NCBI GenBank assembly: GCA_001600615.1
Contig: BCKK01000005.1
Span: 620,001 to 684,000, forward strand
Origin: Dioszegia crocea
Lineage: Eukaryota > Basidiomycota > Tremellomycetes > Tremellales > Bulleribasidiaceae
DNA: 64,000 bases
Direction: 5' to 3'
Shown piece by piece: positions 46,753 through 58,376 of the stretch. Within the stretch, counting starts at the first letter, position 1. The number at the start of each line of letters is the position of its first letter. The translations under genes were made by a program, and so were the position numbers. Under the pieces are notes generated by a model. It saw nothing but the letters and a program-made list of their open reading frames with translations. It did not search any database and was not told the DNA's origin.

Positions 46753-49700
46753 TCAAAAGATGAAGTGTTTCTTGGTTAATGGGAGCGTGGTGGCTGGCGG
46801 AGCATCACACAGGACCCCATCTGCCATGACGACGTATGTCTCCGGGTCGACTGTGGTCATCAGCACTCACACTTGTACACCAGTGGACAGAACTCACCTT
46901 GCATCTTTGGCATGGCATCATTAAGCTTCATATCCTTCTTGCCGATATCTCGACACTTCTTTACGCCCTCTGCTCGCTTCTTGAGGCCATACTCTGCTAT
47001 CGTCCCTGCAGACTCAGCCGACTGCACGTCCGAATCGATCTCAGGACTTACCATTATCGATCGAAGCTTGGCTGACCCAGAGTACCGAAGTGAGCGCGGC
47101 AGCTGCAGGCTCGCATGCCCACATAGGACGCCCAATGACGGGCTGTACGAACGGGATGGACGCATTGGCATCTCCAATCTACTCCATCAGCTCTTTATCC
47201 CCCGTAACTACTGAAAGCAAGCCAGGCTTACATGTGCCCAAGCAATCACACCGCCCTTGATGACCATCTCGGGTCTTGCCCCGAAACTGGCCGGATTCCA
47301 CAGTACCAGATCGGCCAGACCACCCACTGCGACTTGTCCGACTAAATGAGACATTCCGTGACATATAGCCCTACGCCAAATCAGCCAAGTTCGACCCATA
47401 GAGTACGATGACTTACGGGTTGATGGTGTATTTGGCAATATATCGCTTGACACGCTCATTATCCCTACCCTCAATATCACCCTCCAGTACACCTCTCACA
47501 TCCCGCATTTTCGCCGCCGTGCGCCATGTTCGACTAACCACCTCTCCTATCCGGCCCATAGCTTGCGCGTCAGAGGATATCATGGAGATGGCCCCTGTAT
47601 CCTGGAGGACATCCTCGGCAGCTACTGTCTCGGCGCGGATACGCGAATCCGCAAAGGCGATATCTTCCGGTATAGACTTGTCGAGGTGGTGGCAGACCAT
47701 AAGCATCTGGATGCGTCAGTCTTTATTGCAAATCGGAGACTTACGTCAAGATGTTCATCAAGGGTATTGACGGTGTATGGCCGAGTAGGATTGGTGGATG
47801 AAGGTAAAACGTTCGGATGCTCAACGACAACAATGATATCCGGTGCGTGACCTCCTCCAGCACCTTCGGTATGGTACGTGTGGATCGTCCGGCCATCAAT
47901 CGCAGCAAGGGTACTTTCGATGTACCCGCTCTCGTTCAGAGTGTCGGTATGAATATTGAGCTATAGCCGTCAGTCTCGCCTCGATGATCTGCCTCAGGTA
48001 CTCACTTGGACATCATACTCATCGGCCACTTTTAGCCCAGCGTCGATCACAGCAGGAGACGCTCCCCAGTCCTCATGAATCTTCAAACCCATCGCCCCGG
48101 CCTCGACGACATCTCGCATCCCGTTCGGTCCACTGTCATTCCCTTTACCCGTGAATCCGAAGTTCAGCGGGATACCATCTGTCGCGGCGAACATGGCTTC
48201 CATGTAGAATTTGGAGGATGTACAGGTCGTAGCGGTTGAGCCCTGGGCGGGACCGGTTCCTCCGCCGACGATCGTGGTAATGCCCGAAGAGAGAGCCTGG
48301 AGTGATCAGCATTATAATCTGCTACGACCAAACGGAGACGTACCTCTTTCCAAAGCCCTGGACAGATATAGTGGACGTGAACGTCCAGCGCGCCAGCAGT
48401 TAAGATCTGTTTTTCGCCCGCTATGACCTACATGTGTCGGTAGCTGATCAAGGCTCAAGCAGACTTGCGCCGGAGACTCACCTCTGTTGCGGATCCCACA
48501 ATCATGCCTTCGGTCACACCATCCATCATATCTGGATTCCCAGCTTTACCGATCCCGACAATCTTCCCATTCTTCACTCCAATATCGGCCTATGGATTAG
48601 CTTAGTGCACTTGACGCATCAACTCCGCATAGTAGAACGCACCTTGTAGATCCCACTCCAGTCAACGACGACGGCATTTGTGATGACCAGATCTAACACT
48701 TCGCGATCATGTCGATCAGATGCCTGGCCCATGCCATCTCGAAGTGTCTTTCCTGAGAAATTAGCAGGCTATCTCGCGCAGCCAAGAGCGGATCTTACCT
48801 CCTCCAAATTTGCATTCGTCCCCATAATACGTATAATCCTTCTCAATCTCAATCCACAGGTTCATATCTGCCAATTTGATCCTATCACCAACAGTAGGAC
48901 CAAACATTGACGCATACTGCAATATCAGCGATCATCTCACCTATCCAAAAAGGTGAACTTACCACTTCCCGGTCCATCTCAGGTACAGGACCCTCAACCA
49001 CCTTATCCTGCTTCTTATGCCCGAATCCTCTTCTGGTGACCACCTCGAGAATCTCCGTGTTCCGCCTTGACTCATCAAACTTCCCACTGCCCAGACTGGA
49101 TCCACCCGCAAATATCTTTTCTCCGCCGACTTCGACCAGGGACACAGTTTTGCGCTCTCCAGGCTCGAATCTCACTGCTGTACCCGCCGCGATGTCTAGG
49201 TGGGTGCCGTACGATAGAAGGCGATCAAAGACGAGTGAAGAGTTCGTCTCTAGGAAGGGATAGTGAGAGCCGACCTGAGTGTTAGCCTAGATTGCGCAGG
49301 ACGGGAGGTACAGTACCTGTATTGGACGATCACCCTCATTCTTCACCTCCACCATCCATCGCTTCCGCCCCACATTGAGCTTTATTCTGCTCTTCTGGCA
49401 GACGACAGCGCCTGCTAGAGGGGCATGTGAGACTTCGGGCAAGGGGAAGAGGTCGTTTGACGGTATGGGCAGAAAAGAGCCGTATAAGGCGTTCTCTACT
49501 GGTTTGGTCAGCTCCAGTCTGTCCAAGTTGGAGCGGTACTTACAGTTGCCATCGTCAGAGCATACAGCATCGTGAATAGAGACTAGGAACGTCCTGACAA
49601 TCAGTACTTGCCAGCCTTGGCGCATCCGCTTCTCTCACCCGTCCTAACAGATCAGCGCTTGTCGGTATTAGTACCGGAGGTAGAACATACTGGGAATGTT

Positions 49701-50058
49701 CCCTCGACCATAATATCATGCAAAGCTTCTGGTACACCTTCTTGCAATAATCAGCTCAATGAGCAGCCCAAAGCTGGAAGTGCCAAAGCCACTCACCCAT
49801 AACGTGTCTCCGGCCCAGCATCTTCTTGCCGAGGTCCATCAGCTCCGAGACTGAATGTCTGCCATCTCTGATGAGCTCTTGAGTTTGACTCGCAATCAGA
49901 GCTACGGCTTCAGAGCGGTTCAAGACCAGACCACGAGCTAGACGGCGCTGTGCCAGCTGGCCGACGGCGGTGGTCAGGAGCTTGTCCTGATGGATCAGTC
50001 TTTGGAGTCGCTGCCAGCCTTGACTCAGCCTCACCTGCTCGCGGGGTAGGAGGTGCAT
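46753..50058 (-). CDS. URE1: Urease
   Basis: Eighteen exons (50035-50058, 49797-49986, 49691-49740, 49639-49643, 49544-49593, 49317-49498, 48963-49274, 48799-48916, 48643-48752, 48482-48589, 48344-48427, 48006-48296, 47745-47960, 47417-47706, 47232-47370, 47052-47178, 46898-47005, 46753-46850) give 833 residues, a fused gamma-beta-alpha chain as in plants and fungi. It splits urea to ammonia and carbamate with two nickel ions. Active-site landmarks: HVHYICPG (nickel His pair), [12 protein letters not shown] (carbamylated Lys), [15 protein letters not shown] (nickel and catalytic His) and MVCHHLD (mobile flap Cys-His). Assembly needs accessory proteins, not found here. Exon 4 is only 5 nt. The gene ends 93 bp from the convergent mtIF-2 gene. 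Confidence 0.95.
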
Positions 50059-50814
50059 CTCAAGAAGCAGCTGTAATCGGTGAGGATAGCTCTTTGTATG
50101 AGCACAATCTATGACTTAGTCAAAATCCCCTCGCGCTGGCTGCAGATATGGGCAGACGCGGGACCTTCAATTCAGGCACGAGATCTCGAGATCCGAGATG
50201 ATAAGCTATCGCCGAGTCCGTCGTTCCATCTCACTCTGCATCGACATCGGCCAAATTGGGCATGGCGGACCCGTCCTAATACGATCCTGCCCATTGAGGC
50301 CGCAACTGGTCAAAAATCAGCTTTCAAATCGCCCATCGAGGGGTCAACCGCCCGTGCCGATGAACGACGTTGGCGGTTCAGGCTCCCGCTCGGCTGTGCT
50401 GCGGCTCGCATATCGGATGTCATCCGTCGCGGCTCTGAACCCCCCTCAGCTCCGATATGGCATGATCTTCTGGGCTCGCATGTAAGCACTTGACCGTACG
50501 CGTAATCTTGTCAATGTCCCAGACTCAATTCCTACGAGTCGGCACTCCTGGCCTCTGTCACGTCGCGTCACGCGTCGTACGCGGGTGTCACAGTCCTTCG
50601 ATCGCGCACTTACAGCCTCATCTTATGTCCAGAGTGCCTACTTATCTACGTTGCTCCTAGCTTGCTGACACATGTTTAGGTGCCAGGAGGTTATACCATG
50701 ACACACACGTGACCGGATCCGCCAGGCACGGCTGTTGGACATCTATAAGCTTTGGAACTTTGTCTGACCGATACTGAGCTTCAATGACTCAAGAAGTTCG
50801 CATTACCATTGGAC
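50059..50814. promoter_or_regulatory. Divergent promoter between urease and helicase-like gene
   Basis: About 750 bp. It holds GATAAGCTATC at 50200-50210, two overlapping GATA cores in opposite orientation, about 145 bp upstream of the urease ATG, as expected for nitrogen-catabolite GATA factors. The open frame at 50080-50493 has no supporting features. Confidence 0.45.
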
Positions 50815-53167
50815 ATGAGCCTCCTCCGAATCATCTCTCTGGCCCGGGGTTTGCGACGCCTTCCCTTGACAGGGTCCAGCGACATCGTCAATCTCGTCCC
50901 TTCGCACATATCCCCATCTCGCCGCACTATCTCGACCAGCCATGCCTTTCAGCAAGCCAATCACGACTTCAGCACGCCTCGAAGCCTTGCACCAAATATC
51001 GCTGGAGTCTGCCAGATACCTGAGGGCTTGTCGCCGGCGGCATCTCATCATTCGGGGACAGGTTTCGCCCTTCGAGCTCACCAGGAAGACGCTATCCAAG
51101 CATGTCAGACTTCACTTGCGGCAGGTCGGACCCGCATTGGCGTATCTATGCAGAAGGGCAGTGGAAGTACGGTTGCTGTGCTCCATCTCATCCAGCGGAT
51201 GGCGGCAAGTAACGCGGATGGGAGCCGAGGGCGGTTTTTGTTCATCGTTGGGAGCCAGGCAATGGCGTCCCGCGTTCAGAATTTAGCACGCGTAGTGCTA
51301 GGTCCCAGCTGGTGGATTGATCTGGAGCAAGGGAAGAATGTCGCGAGTGCTTTAGCCGACGTGCAAGTCATAGCTCTCTGACTAGTCGAACCTAGCCTTG
51401 TGATCGATCGAGACCTCCGCTGACGAACAGCGTGATTGCCACCCGGCAGAGTCTGAGACCGAAGCGCTTGAAGAAGCTTGATCCAAGCACCTTCACTCTG
51501 CTCGTGATACCAGAGGCTCATGAGGCGGCTGCTCCTGGGTAAGTCTTTGCTGACTGAGGCATTGACATGGCCTGACGACTAGTTTCCGTCGGATCTTACA
51601 TCAATTCAACGCCGGTGTCGATGGCACAGATAGGGAGCACATGGATCCGTACGTTCTCCTATTCTGCATGGGCGACTGAGGCTCATTATCCCAGTGTGGC
51701 TCACACTGTGAAAATCCCCATTATTGGCCTCAGCGCATTCTTCTTCCGGCCTGATCAATTGGCGCTGAGCCTGGTCTTTGAAGAGATCTCCTTCCATCGA
51801 CAACTTGCTATGTTACCTGCGGAAGAACTGTACGTTGCGTTTACAGAATGTCGTCTACGTCGCTATGGCAGGTATGCGATCCTTGTGCGCTAATGACCGG
51901 TCAGATTCTCGCCAATCAGATCTCTAGCCGCTATGTGCGACCTGGGACTTCGACAGGTTGGCACCCGATATGGCGATTACAATCCCGAGAGTATGAAGTT
52001 TCTTCTGGGTACGCCTGCAGCTATCAATGCCATAGCGGGCTGTTATTCGAAAAAAGCGGGTACGTTCAGGTCTCGTGCGCACGAGTAGAGATTAGGGACA
52101 GGACTTTCAGCTTACTATTTGGAGCTGATCGACGATCGACCCTCTACTGTGTCCGCAAGGCACTGGTCAGCGACTTGAGGCAAGCATTGGCCGAGCAGAA
52201 TCCGAGCTGCGTCGTCGAGCAGCTCAACCCCCAAGTCCCGGAAGAAGAGCGAGTGACCATTCTAGAGAAGTTTCAGCGGGGTGAAATCCAAGTCTTGGTG
52301 TCTTCTGAGCTAGTATTGAGCGGGTTCGACCTACCCTTTGTAAGCAAATCCGCGTTTTTCCAAAATCCCTGTTGTCACTGCCTCTGACTGGCGCAGATTG
52401 ACTGTGTCATTGACGCATACCCGAGCAAGGGCCACAATCTCATTTCAAAAATGGTCAGTCTTCCAGCAGTACCGATAGCAGACGTACTGCAATCACGATT
52501 ATCACCGCTGACGAGAGTAGCTGGGTGTCGCGGAAAGATCGAGTCCCGACACTGGCAAGAAGGATTGCCTCTTCATCGAGATCGTCGATGTTGGAGTCCC
52601 TCGACTTGCAGTCTTGCCAAATCTGCCCACTCTTTCCGGAAGGAGTCAATACGACCGGGCGATGGCTGATGCCTGGTATGATCCTCAGTCCAGGCAGGGT
52701 GACCCCGAGTACGATCCGACTGCCCCCATCTCCGTTACATATCGAGACGAGGGATATCGTCGAGTCGTTGAACGGACTACATTCCTCAATCAGGCTGATC
52801 CACTACGACTACTAGATGTGGCAGGTCAGTCCGACATGTCTCAATCTCGGAACGCTTGGGTGAGTTGCAGTTCAACGTCTGCCTAGTTTGGCGCAACTGA
52901 TCAATAGGTATACTGCGGGAAAGGAGTATACATCTTGAATCTTGCCGGTAGGTGCTACTGGCGTTAATGTAACGAATCCCCTCATTATGACTCTGCTGAC
53001 AAAACTCAGACAAGGGTTATATTATGATCTCGGCCGGTGTTCCATCGTGTACCCCTGGTAACGCCCATTTGGATCCCGATCCCCACTACACAATCACCCA
53101 CCTCAGACAGGCTCACGCTCCGATCGAGTCATTCTTCGGCAAGAACTTCGAATGGCACACTGTCTGA
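50815..53167 (+). CDS. Irc3-type helicase paralogue with degenerate ATPase motifs, ends at in-frame TGA
   Basis: Ten exons (50815-51362, 51431-51538, 51583-51648, 51695-51829, 51905-52059, 52125-52339, 52397-52453, 52521-52859, 52908-52947, 53010-53167) give 606 residues. Length, intron positions and intron phases match the next gene (53870-56585) one to one, so this is a tandem duplicate. QEDAIQACQTSLAAGRTRIG aligns with [20 protein letters not shown], but every catalytic motif is altered. GSGKT becomes GSGST (Ser118), DEAH becomes PEAH, SAT becomes SAF, TEGTDIP becomes LSGFDLP and VGRGLR becomes LGVAER. An ATPase-dead protein is predicted. The N-terminus is basic and Ser-rich, like a presequence. 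Intron 1 has a GC donor. The frame has survived for about 600 codons, so a noncatalytic function is possible. Confidence 0.65.
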
Positions 53168-53583
53168 GCAACTACCATGGAGCGGGCTCTTTACAAAGGG
53201 GACAGCATCGCTGTGGAATTGATGGGTGTGAACGGTATGTTGAAGTGAGTTTGGCTTCCTTTCGCCTGTAATCACACAATTTCACTTGCCCCGCTGCTTT
53301 TCATCCGCGTGAGTACCTAGCTGAATGTACCAGGCTGCAGCGTCACGCGAATTGGAGAGCGCAACCGCCAACTCAAAAGCAAGTGGCCGATTTGCTGGCA
53401 TTGACACGGATCCACAAAGGCGAAGGTCAGGCCTTAGACCTCGATGTTGTCGAGCGAAGTGTAAGGCATGAGACGGCGACTGCTGGACATGTTGCTGCCT
53501 ACGCGTAAGTATCGTCTGCATACCATCTCTGTCGCTACTCGCTGATGCCAGTTAGTATCGCGTTGACTCACGGAAATCGCTGA
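53168..53583 (+). pseudogene. In-frame C-terminal remnant of the helicase paralogue
   Basis: Beyond the TGA at 53165-53167 the same frame continues with TTMERALYKGD, aligned to [11 protein letters not shown] of the intact copy. It goes through matching splice sites (exons to 53244, 53334-53504, 53556-53583), giving LQRHANWRAQPPTQK and ALTHGNR before a final TGA. Only one stop separates it from the upstream frame, so the loss looks recent, or the stop may be a sequence error. Confidence 0.6.
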
Positions 53584-53869
53584 GTCTGACCGGCGTGACA
53601 GGGGCGTCTGCCAGTGGATCAAGGTCGGCTGGTCCGGAGAAAGACTTCGTAGATTCGAAAAGACCTGAGATGTAGATATGATGGAATGCTAGACCAGTTC
53701 AGACTGTCCTCTCGCTGGTGGTGTTCTTCAACGGGCCGTGATTCGTGGCCCTGTCGCACCGGAATTCGTAGCGGTCAGGCACGATGCACGAGGTATGCGG
53801 TAGACGTGTGGCCGCCGTTGCCCGCTCAATCCGAATTTCACTCAATCGCTTCTCAATCAGCAGCATGAT

Positions 53870-56585
53870 ATGATACCCAGACGTCTGGCCAGCTTGGCTG
53901 TAAGTAGCGCAAGGACGAGTTTGGCCTCTTCGCGTCAACCTCTTTGGCGGAACAGCCAGTCGCTCCGCCAAAGCTCGTCAGCCGCTCTTGCCTTTCAACC
54001 AGACAATCATCAACCCACCTCAGTCTCCAGCCACTCTCCATACCCAACACAGGCGGACAGTACCCTCACTGCAACAGCGACTAGCGCGAAATCTCCACAA
54101 TCTGTCATACTGCGAGACTATCAAGAGGACGCCATCCAGAAATGCCTCGACGCCCTTTCCTCCGGCCTGACGCGTATCGGCGTCTCTTCCCCGACCGGCA
54201 GCGGCAAGACGACAATGTTCATGCATCTCATCCCTCGCATACCCCCTCTTACCACGTCTCAGGCTCAAGGCGGTCGGACCCTGATCCTAGTGGGCAGTGT
54301 GGAACTGGCAAATCAGGCAGAGGCGGCCGCGCAGAGGTTGCTGGGACCGGATTACAGCGTTGAGGTGGAACAAGCTGGGAGAAGAGCTAGTGGGCTTGCC
54401 GATGTGTAGGTCCTCATGATTCCCGAGTGGTTCTAGAGCTAATACTGGACAGAACTATTGCGACGTATCAGACCTTAAACAATATCGAGCGGCTCAAGAA
54501 GTTTGACCCGAAGTTGTTCAAGCTTGTCATTGTTGATGAAGCTCATCATGCTGCTGCTGTATCGTGAGCTGCTCCCCCACTTGAGAAAGGGGACGTAGCT
54601 AATCTTCAAGATGGTTACGCATACTGCACTACTTCAACCAAGATGTAGAGCTTCCGGAGATCATGGCGCCTATCGAGCCGTAAGTCTTCATCGAGACCTG
54701 CTGCCGGATCACTGACGCTGTATAGAGCTCAGCATGGCAATCGCGTCCCCATCGTCGGCTTCAGCGCCACCTTCAGCCGAGCAGACATGCTAGCCCTCAG
54801 CGCTGTGTTTCAAAAGATTGTATATCATCGCGAGCTCGTTTCGATGCTGGAGGAGGGATGGTGAGTGGACGCTCGGCGCCGAGAGGGATGATGGCGCTGA
54901 CTGGCCTAGGCTCTCACCCGTCAAATCTACAGCTGTCAAATGCGATCTGAAGCTCAACACTGTGGAGCTAAATAGCGAGGGCGACTTCAAGTCTACTTCC
55001 TTGTCTAGCCATCTCAACACGCCCGAAGTTAATGGACTGGTAGTGGGCACGTATCTCGATCGAGCCGGTAAGTATATTCACCTGTGACGATGTTCTTAGC
55101 TGATCATTGTTAGCGGACAGACGGTCGACCCTCATCTTCTGCGTCGACTTGACTCATGTCGCCAGTCTCACTCAGGCTTTCCGCGAAGCTGGAATTGACG
55201 CCCGATCCGTTTCGTCTCTATCGCACCCTAAACATCGGAAAGACACAATCGCGGATTTTTCTGTTGGAGTCTTTCCTGTTTTGATCAATTGCGAGGTATT
55301 GACAGAGGGTACTGATATCCCTGAAGTGAGTCTGGTTGAGGTTGCGCAGAGGAACTAGGCTGACTTTTTGCAGATCGACTGTATCATTCTGGCCCGTCCG
55401 ACAAAAAGCCCCAATCTTCTGGCGCAGATGGTAAGCTCATTGCTTTGTTTGCGTATGATTAGACATCTGATGGAATAGGTTGGCCGAGGTCTTCGCCTGT
55501 GCCCCAGTACCGGCAAAATCGACTGTTACCTCATTGACATTGTCGACAACGTCTCCAGATCCAACGGGATGCTAGTTTCGCCGACTCTCTGGGGTCTGAC
55601 GCACGATGAGATGGTTCCAGACCGTCGTGAGAAGGCGGAGGGAGAAGAGAGTACGGCAGACCATCAATCCTCACATACCGCGCCCGAAGCGACAGATATG
55701 ACTGGAATGAAGGTCACATATATCGACCAGGAGGATCCATTCCGGCTAGGCAAAGGAGGATTTACTTCAGTAGCCCAGATGACTCGGAACGCTTGGGTGG
55801 GTCTCTTCTTACCAATATCTCCGCCAGTCACTATACTGATCATTTAGGTGTTTTGCGGACGAGAGCGATATATCTTAGAACTGCTCGGTAAGTTTTCCCC
55901 ACGGGTTATACTGACAATCTAGATCAAGGGTGTATCATCATAGCCCCAACGGCGAATGAAGATATGGACGCTGGGAAATGGTCAATCCTCTACCGATACA
56001 AAGTACCCTCATTCCTCGGTCTCAGCTCCACTCTATCCAAAGCGCAATTGGTCACTCAGGCGGATACACTCGAAAGGGCATTGCAGACTGGAGATAAGCT
56101 GGCCGAGCGGAAAGTTAGCAGGGACATATACATGAAGTAAGTTCGTTCTACCCATATAGTAGCTGACGATAGACTGTCGCGATATGCCGCATGGAGACAA
56201 CGTGCGCCGACGCCGAAAGCGCTAGACTTGGTCTTAAAAATGAGAGGCGAAGCGACGCGGGATAGTAAAGGGAAGATCACCGAAGTGAATATGCTGGGGA
56301 GGATATTGCCTATAGATAAGATTACTGCGGGGCATGTTTCGTCATACCTGTAAGTACTACCGCCAGATAGTCAGATTCTGGCCAGAAGCTGATAAACGCA
56401 GATGTGCTGCTACTCATGGCGGGATTGTAAGTCCATTTACTTTCGGGGATGGATACAGGCTGATACAATAGACGGCAAAGAAGAAGATTGACTCCTCTAT
56501 CCGGACGCAAGAGAATCGGCTACAAGCTCGTGCTGAGAAGAAACGCAAATTGGCCGAGAGGAATCTCGTACTGCCGACTTCGTGA
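53870..56585 (+). CDS. IRC3: Irc3-type mitochondrial DEAD/DEAH helicase (intact copy)
   Basis: Thirteen exons (53870-54405, 54453-54563, 54611-54679, 54726-54860, 54910-55067, 55114-55325, 55374-55430, 55479-55796, 55848-55887, 55923-56136, 56173-56349, 56402-56426, 56472-56585) give 721 residues. The N-terminus is basic and Ser-rich ([18 protein letters not shown]), a likely mitochondrial presequence. Superfamily 2 motifs are complete: Q-motif-like [10 protein letters not shown], Walker A PTGSGKT (Lys113), DEAH in [12 protein letters not shown] in [15 protein letters not shown] and QMVGRGLR. Yeast Irc3 unwinds branched DNA and protects mitochondrial genomes. The C-terminus ([13 protein letters not shown] to [12 protein letters not shown]) is basic. 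It is a tandem duplicate of the gene at 50815. Confidence 0.9.
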
Positions 56586-57549
56586 CCGGCCCTCAGAAGC
56601 ACACCAGCCTCGCCACTGCGTCCGCTGATCTACCGACATGACCAGTGTCCGACTGCACGCGCGGGTACGGCCTAGCTCGCAGCACTACCACCCGATGCGA
56701 AACTGCGGGTGGATCAGGAGCTGGGATGGCATGCCTATGCGACCTTAGGGACAATCGCGTCAGGAGAAGGCGGCGATCTTTGCCGGGGATACCGAAACTC
56801 ATAGAGTGAAGCTATATCTGATGATGATCTTGGCTTGATCTTTCGGTTCCGTGACAGGCCGGTGGCAGAACATGGGCTGGAAATCCACTCGGAAAGATGA
56901 ATCAATATAGCTCTTTGATGGTGGTCTCGGTGGCGCTGAGCGCGCGGATTTGTCACGATCATTCGTCGGCTCTCTGAATCTTTCGACCGGCCACATCTGA
57001 CGAACATCGATCATGACCTGGTATCGGTTGTATCAGCCATCTACGTACTCCTGAGCCTTCCTGAGCTCAAAGAGTACTCTCCTGAGCTCAAAGAGTACTT
57101 TCGTAAGCGAGGGCCATGTCGAGATGATGTCTCGGATCTCGGACCCAATTCTGTTCGGCCTCGGCAGTAAGACGGGAAGACGCGTCGGGCCGGAGCAAGG
57201 AATGGGCCCGAGCGCCACCATATTACTACTCCTTGTAGCTGTTTCTGACTCGGATCTAAAGTAAATCTCTTACCAAGCCTCCGGTAAGCTTTCAGTCGCG
57301 TCAAAGGGGTTAAATGACGCGTCGCCGTCCTGCCCCCGACACCGCTTTCTTGGTCTCTATTGGAGAGTTTCATATCTTCCTTTGGCACGCCACCCGGGCC
57401 GCTAAGAAATTTGAATATACCTCCCGCATGTATACGGCGCGAATCTCTTCCTCTATTGCTCATACCACTGATTCAAGCTGTACCTCCTACCCATACACTC
57501 AGATCCCCAGCCACATTCAAGGTCGAAACCGAACAACCCTACTCCCACA
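56586..57549. other. Intergenic region with a 21-bp tandem repeat
   Basis: About 960 bases between two plus-strand genes. A tandem duplication of CCTGAGCTCAAAGAGTACT lies at 57060-57099. The CT-rich stretch just before 57550 fits a promoter/leader. No gene is supported. Confidence 0.4.
57060..57099. repeat. Tandem repeat, 21-bp period, two copies
   Basis: CCTGAGCTCAAAGAGTACT occurs at 57060-57078 and again at 57081-57099 without change; it contains the palindromes GAGCTC and AGTACT. Confidence 0.9.
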
Positions 57550-57980
57550 ATGCCTTCTACCGTTATTCGAAACACTCTCGAGGTGGTGCACGAGGTCCCA
57601 GCGCTGCCTGTTGTTGAAAGTGCTCTACCAGTTGTTGAAGTGGCGAATGATGTGGTTGAGGAGGAAATCCTGGTGCCCACTTCCCGTACGTGACTTCTCT
57701 GAGGGACTTGACTCGAATGCGACTCGGCTGACAAATCAGCCATAACGATGAAGGAACGTTGCAGGCGATACTCGGTCGACATGCATGCCTACACTACCAT
57801 TCAAAGCAACATTGCTAAGAAGGCTGTCGCGTAAGTCGCCCGCGGTCTTATTCAGAGCAAGTGCTGATGACATGTAGCAAGCGAGGACCCCTCGTCACTG
57901 CCGACTCAGACAACTCCGTCACATGTGCCTTCAGCTCGGATAGCGAGGAGCACAGTCCGTTCCCCATCACCAAAGCCTGA
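57550..57980 (+). CDS. Small three-exon hypothetical protein
   Basis: Exons 57550-57685, 57740-57830 and 57878-57980 join in frame into 109 residues. The first exon encodes a valine- and glutamate-rich stretch (VVESALPVVEVANDVVEEE) with weak internal repetition (PVVE twice). The second is basic and aromatic (MKERCRRYSVDMHAYTTI) and the third Ser/Asp-rich, with DSDNSVTCAFSSDSEEH. RRYSVD is a possible protein kinase A site. All introns have good GT-AG ends and CTGAC/CTGAT branch sites, which supports a real gene. No signal peptide or membrane helix; not recognised. Confidence 0.6.
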
Positions 57981-58376
57981 GTGGCCACTCCGACTTTCAG
58001 ATCCCTCTCAATTTCCACTATGTGTACACTGTACGACCAGTTGTCCTATCCTGTAGCCTTACTAGTCATGTCTATAGATCATTAGCATGAGCCATGCATC
58101 TCTGCTGGCCATAGATAGTGCTTGATAAGGGTTATGGCGTAAACCACGTCAACATTTGCCACCCAATTCACCCTTCGGCGATGGCCGATAGGGACAATCC
58201 ACCCGCGCCTGGCGCACTCATACGCCGACTTTTATAAAGGTCTATCGACTTATCTTTCCATACCTTCACTGAATTAGATACAAGGCTGTGGAGCCTCTCT
58301 TTGGGCACAGAGCAGTAGCTTTTTAGCATCAAGCTGCACCGATTGAAATATCGAAAATCGGATCACTGGGAGCACA
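57981..58376. promoter_or_regulatory. Intergenic region upstream of the demethylase fusion gene
   Basis: About 395 bases between two plus-strand genes, expected to hold the 3' end of the small gene and the promoter of the next. Nothing else is recognised. Confidence 0.35.

Noticed and set aside
50080..50493. Plus-strand frame of 137 residues upstream of the helicase paralogue
   Set aside because: It lies in the urease promoter, overlaps another open frame and has no motif.
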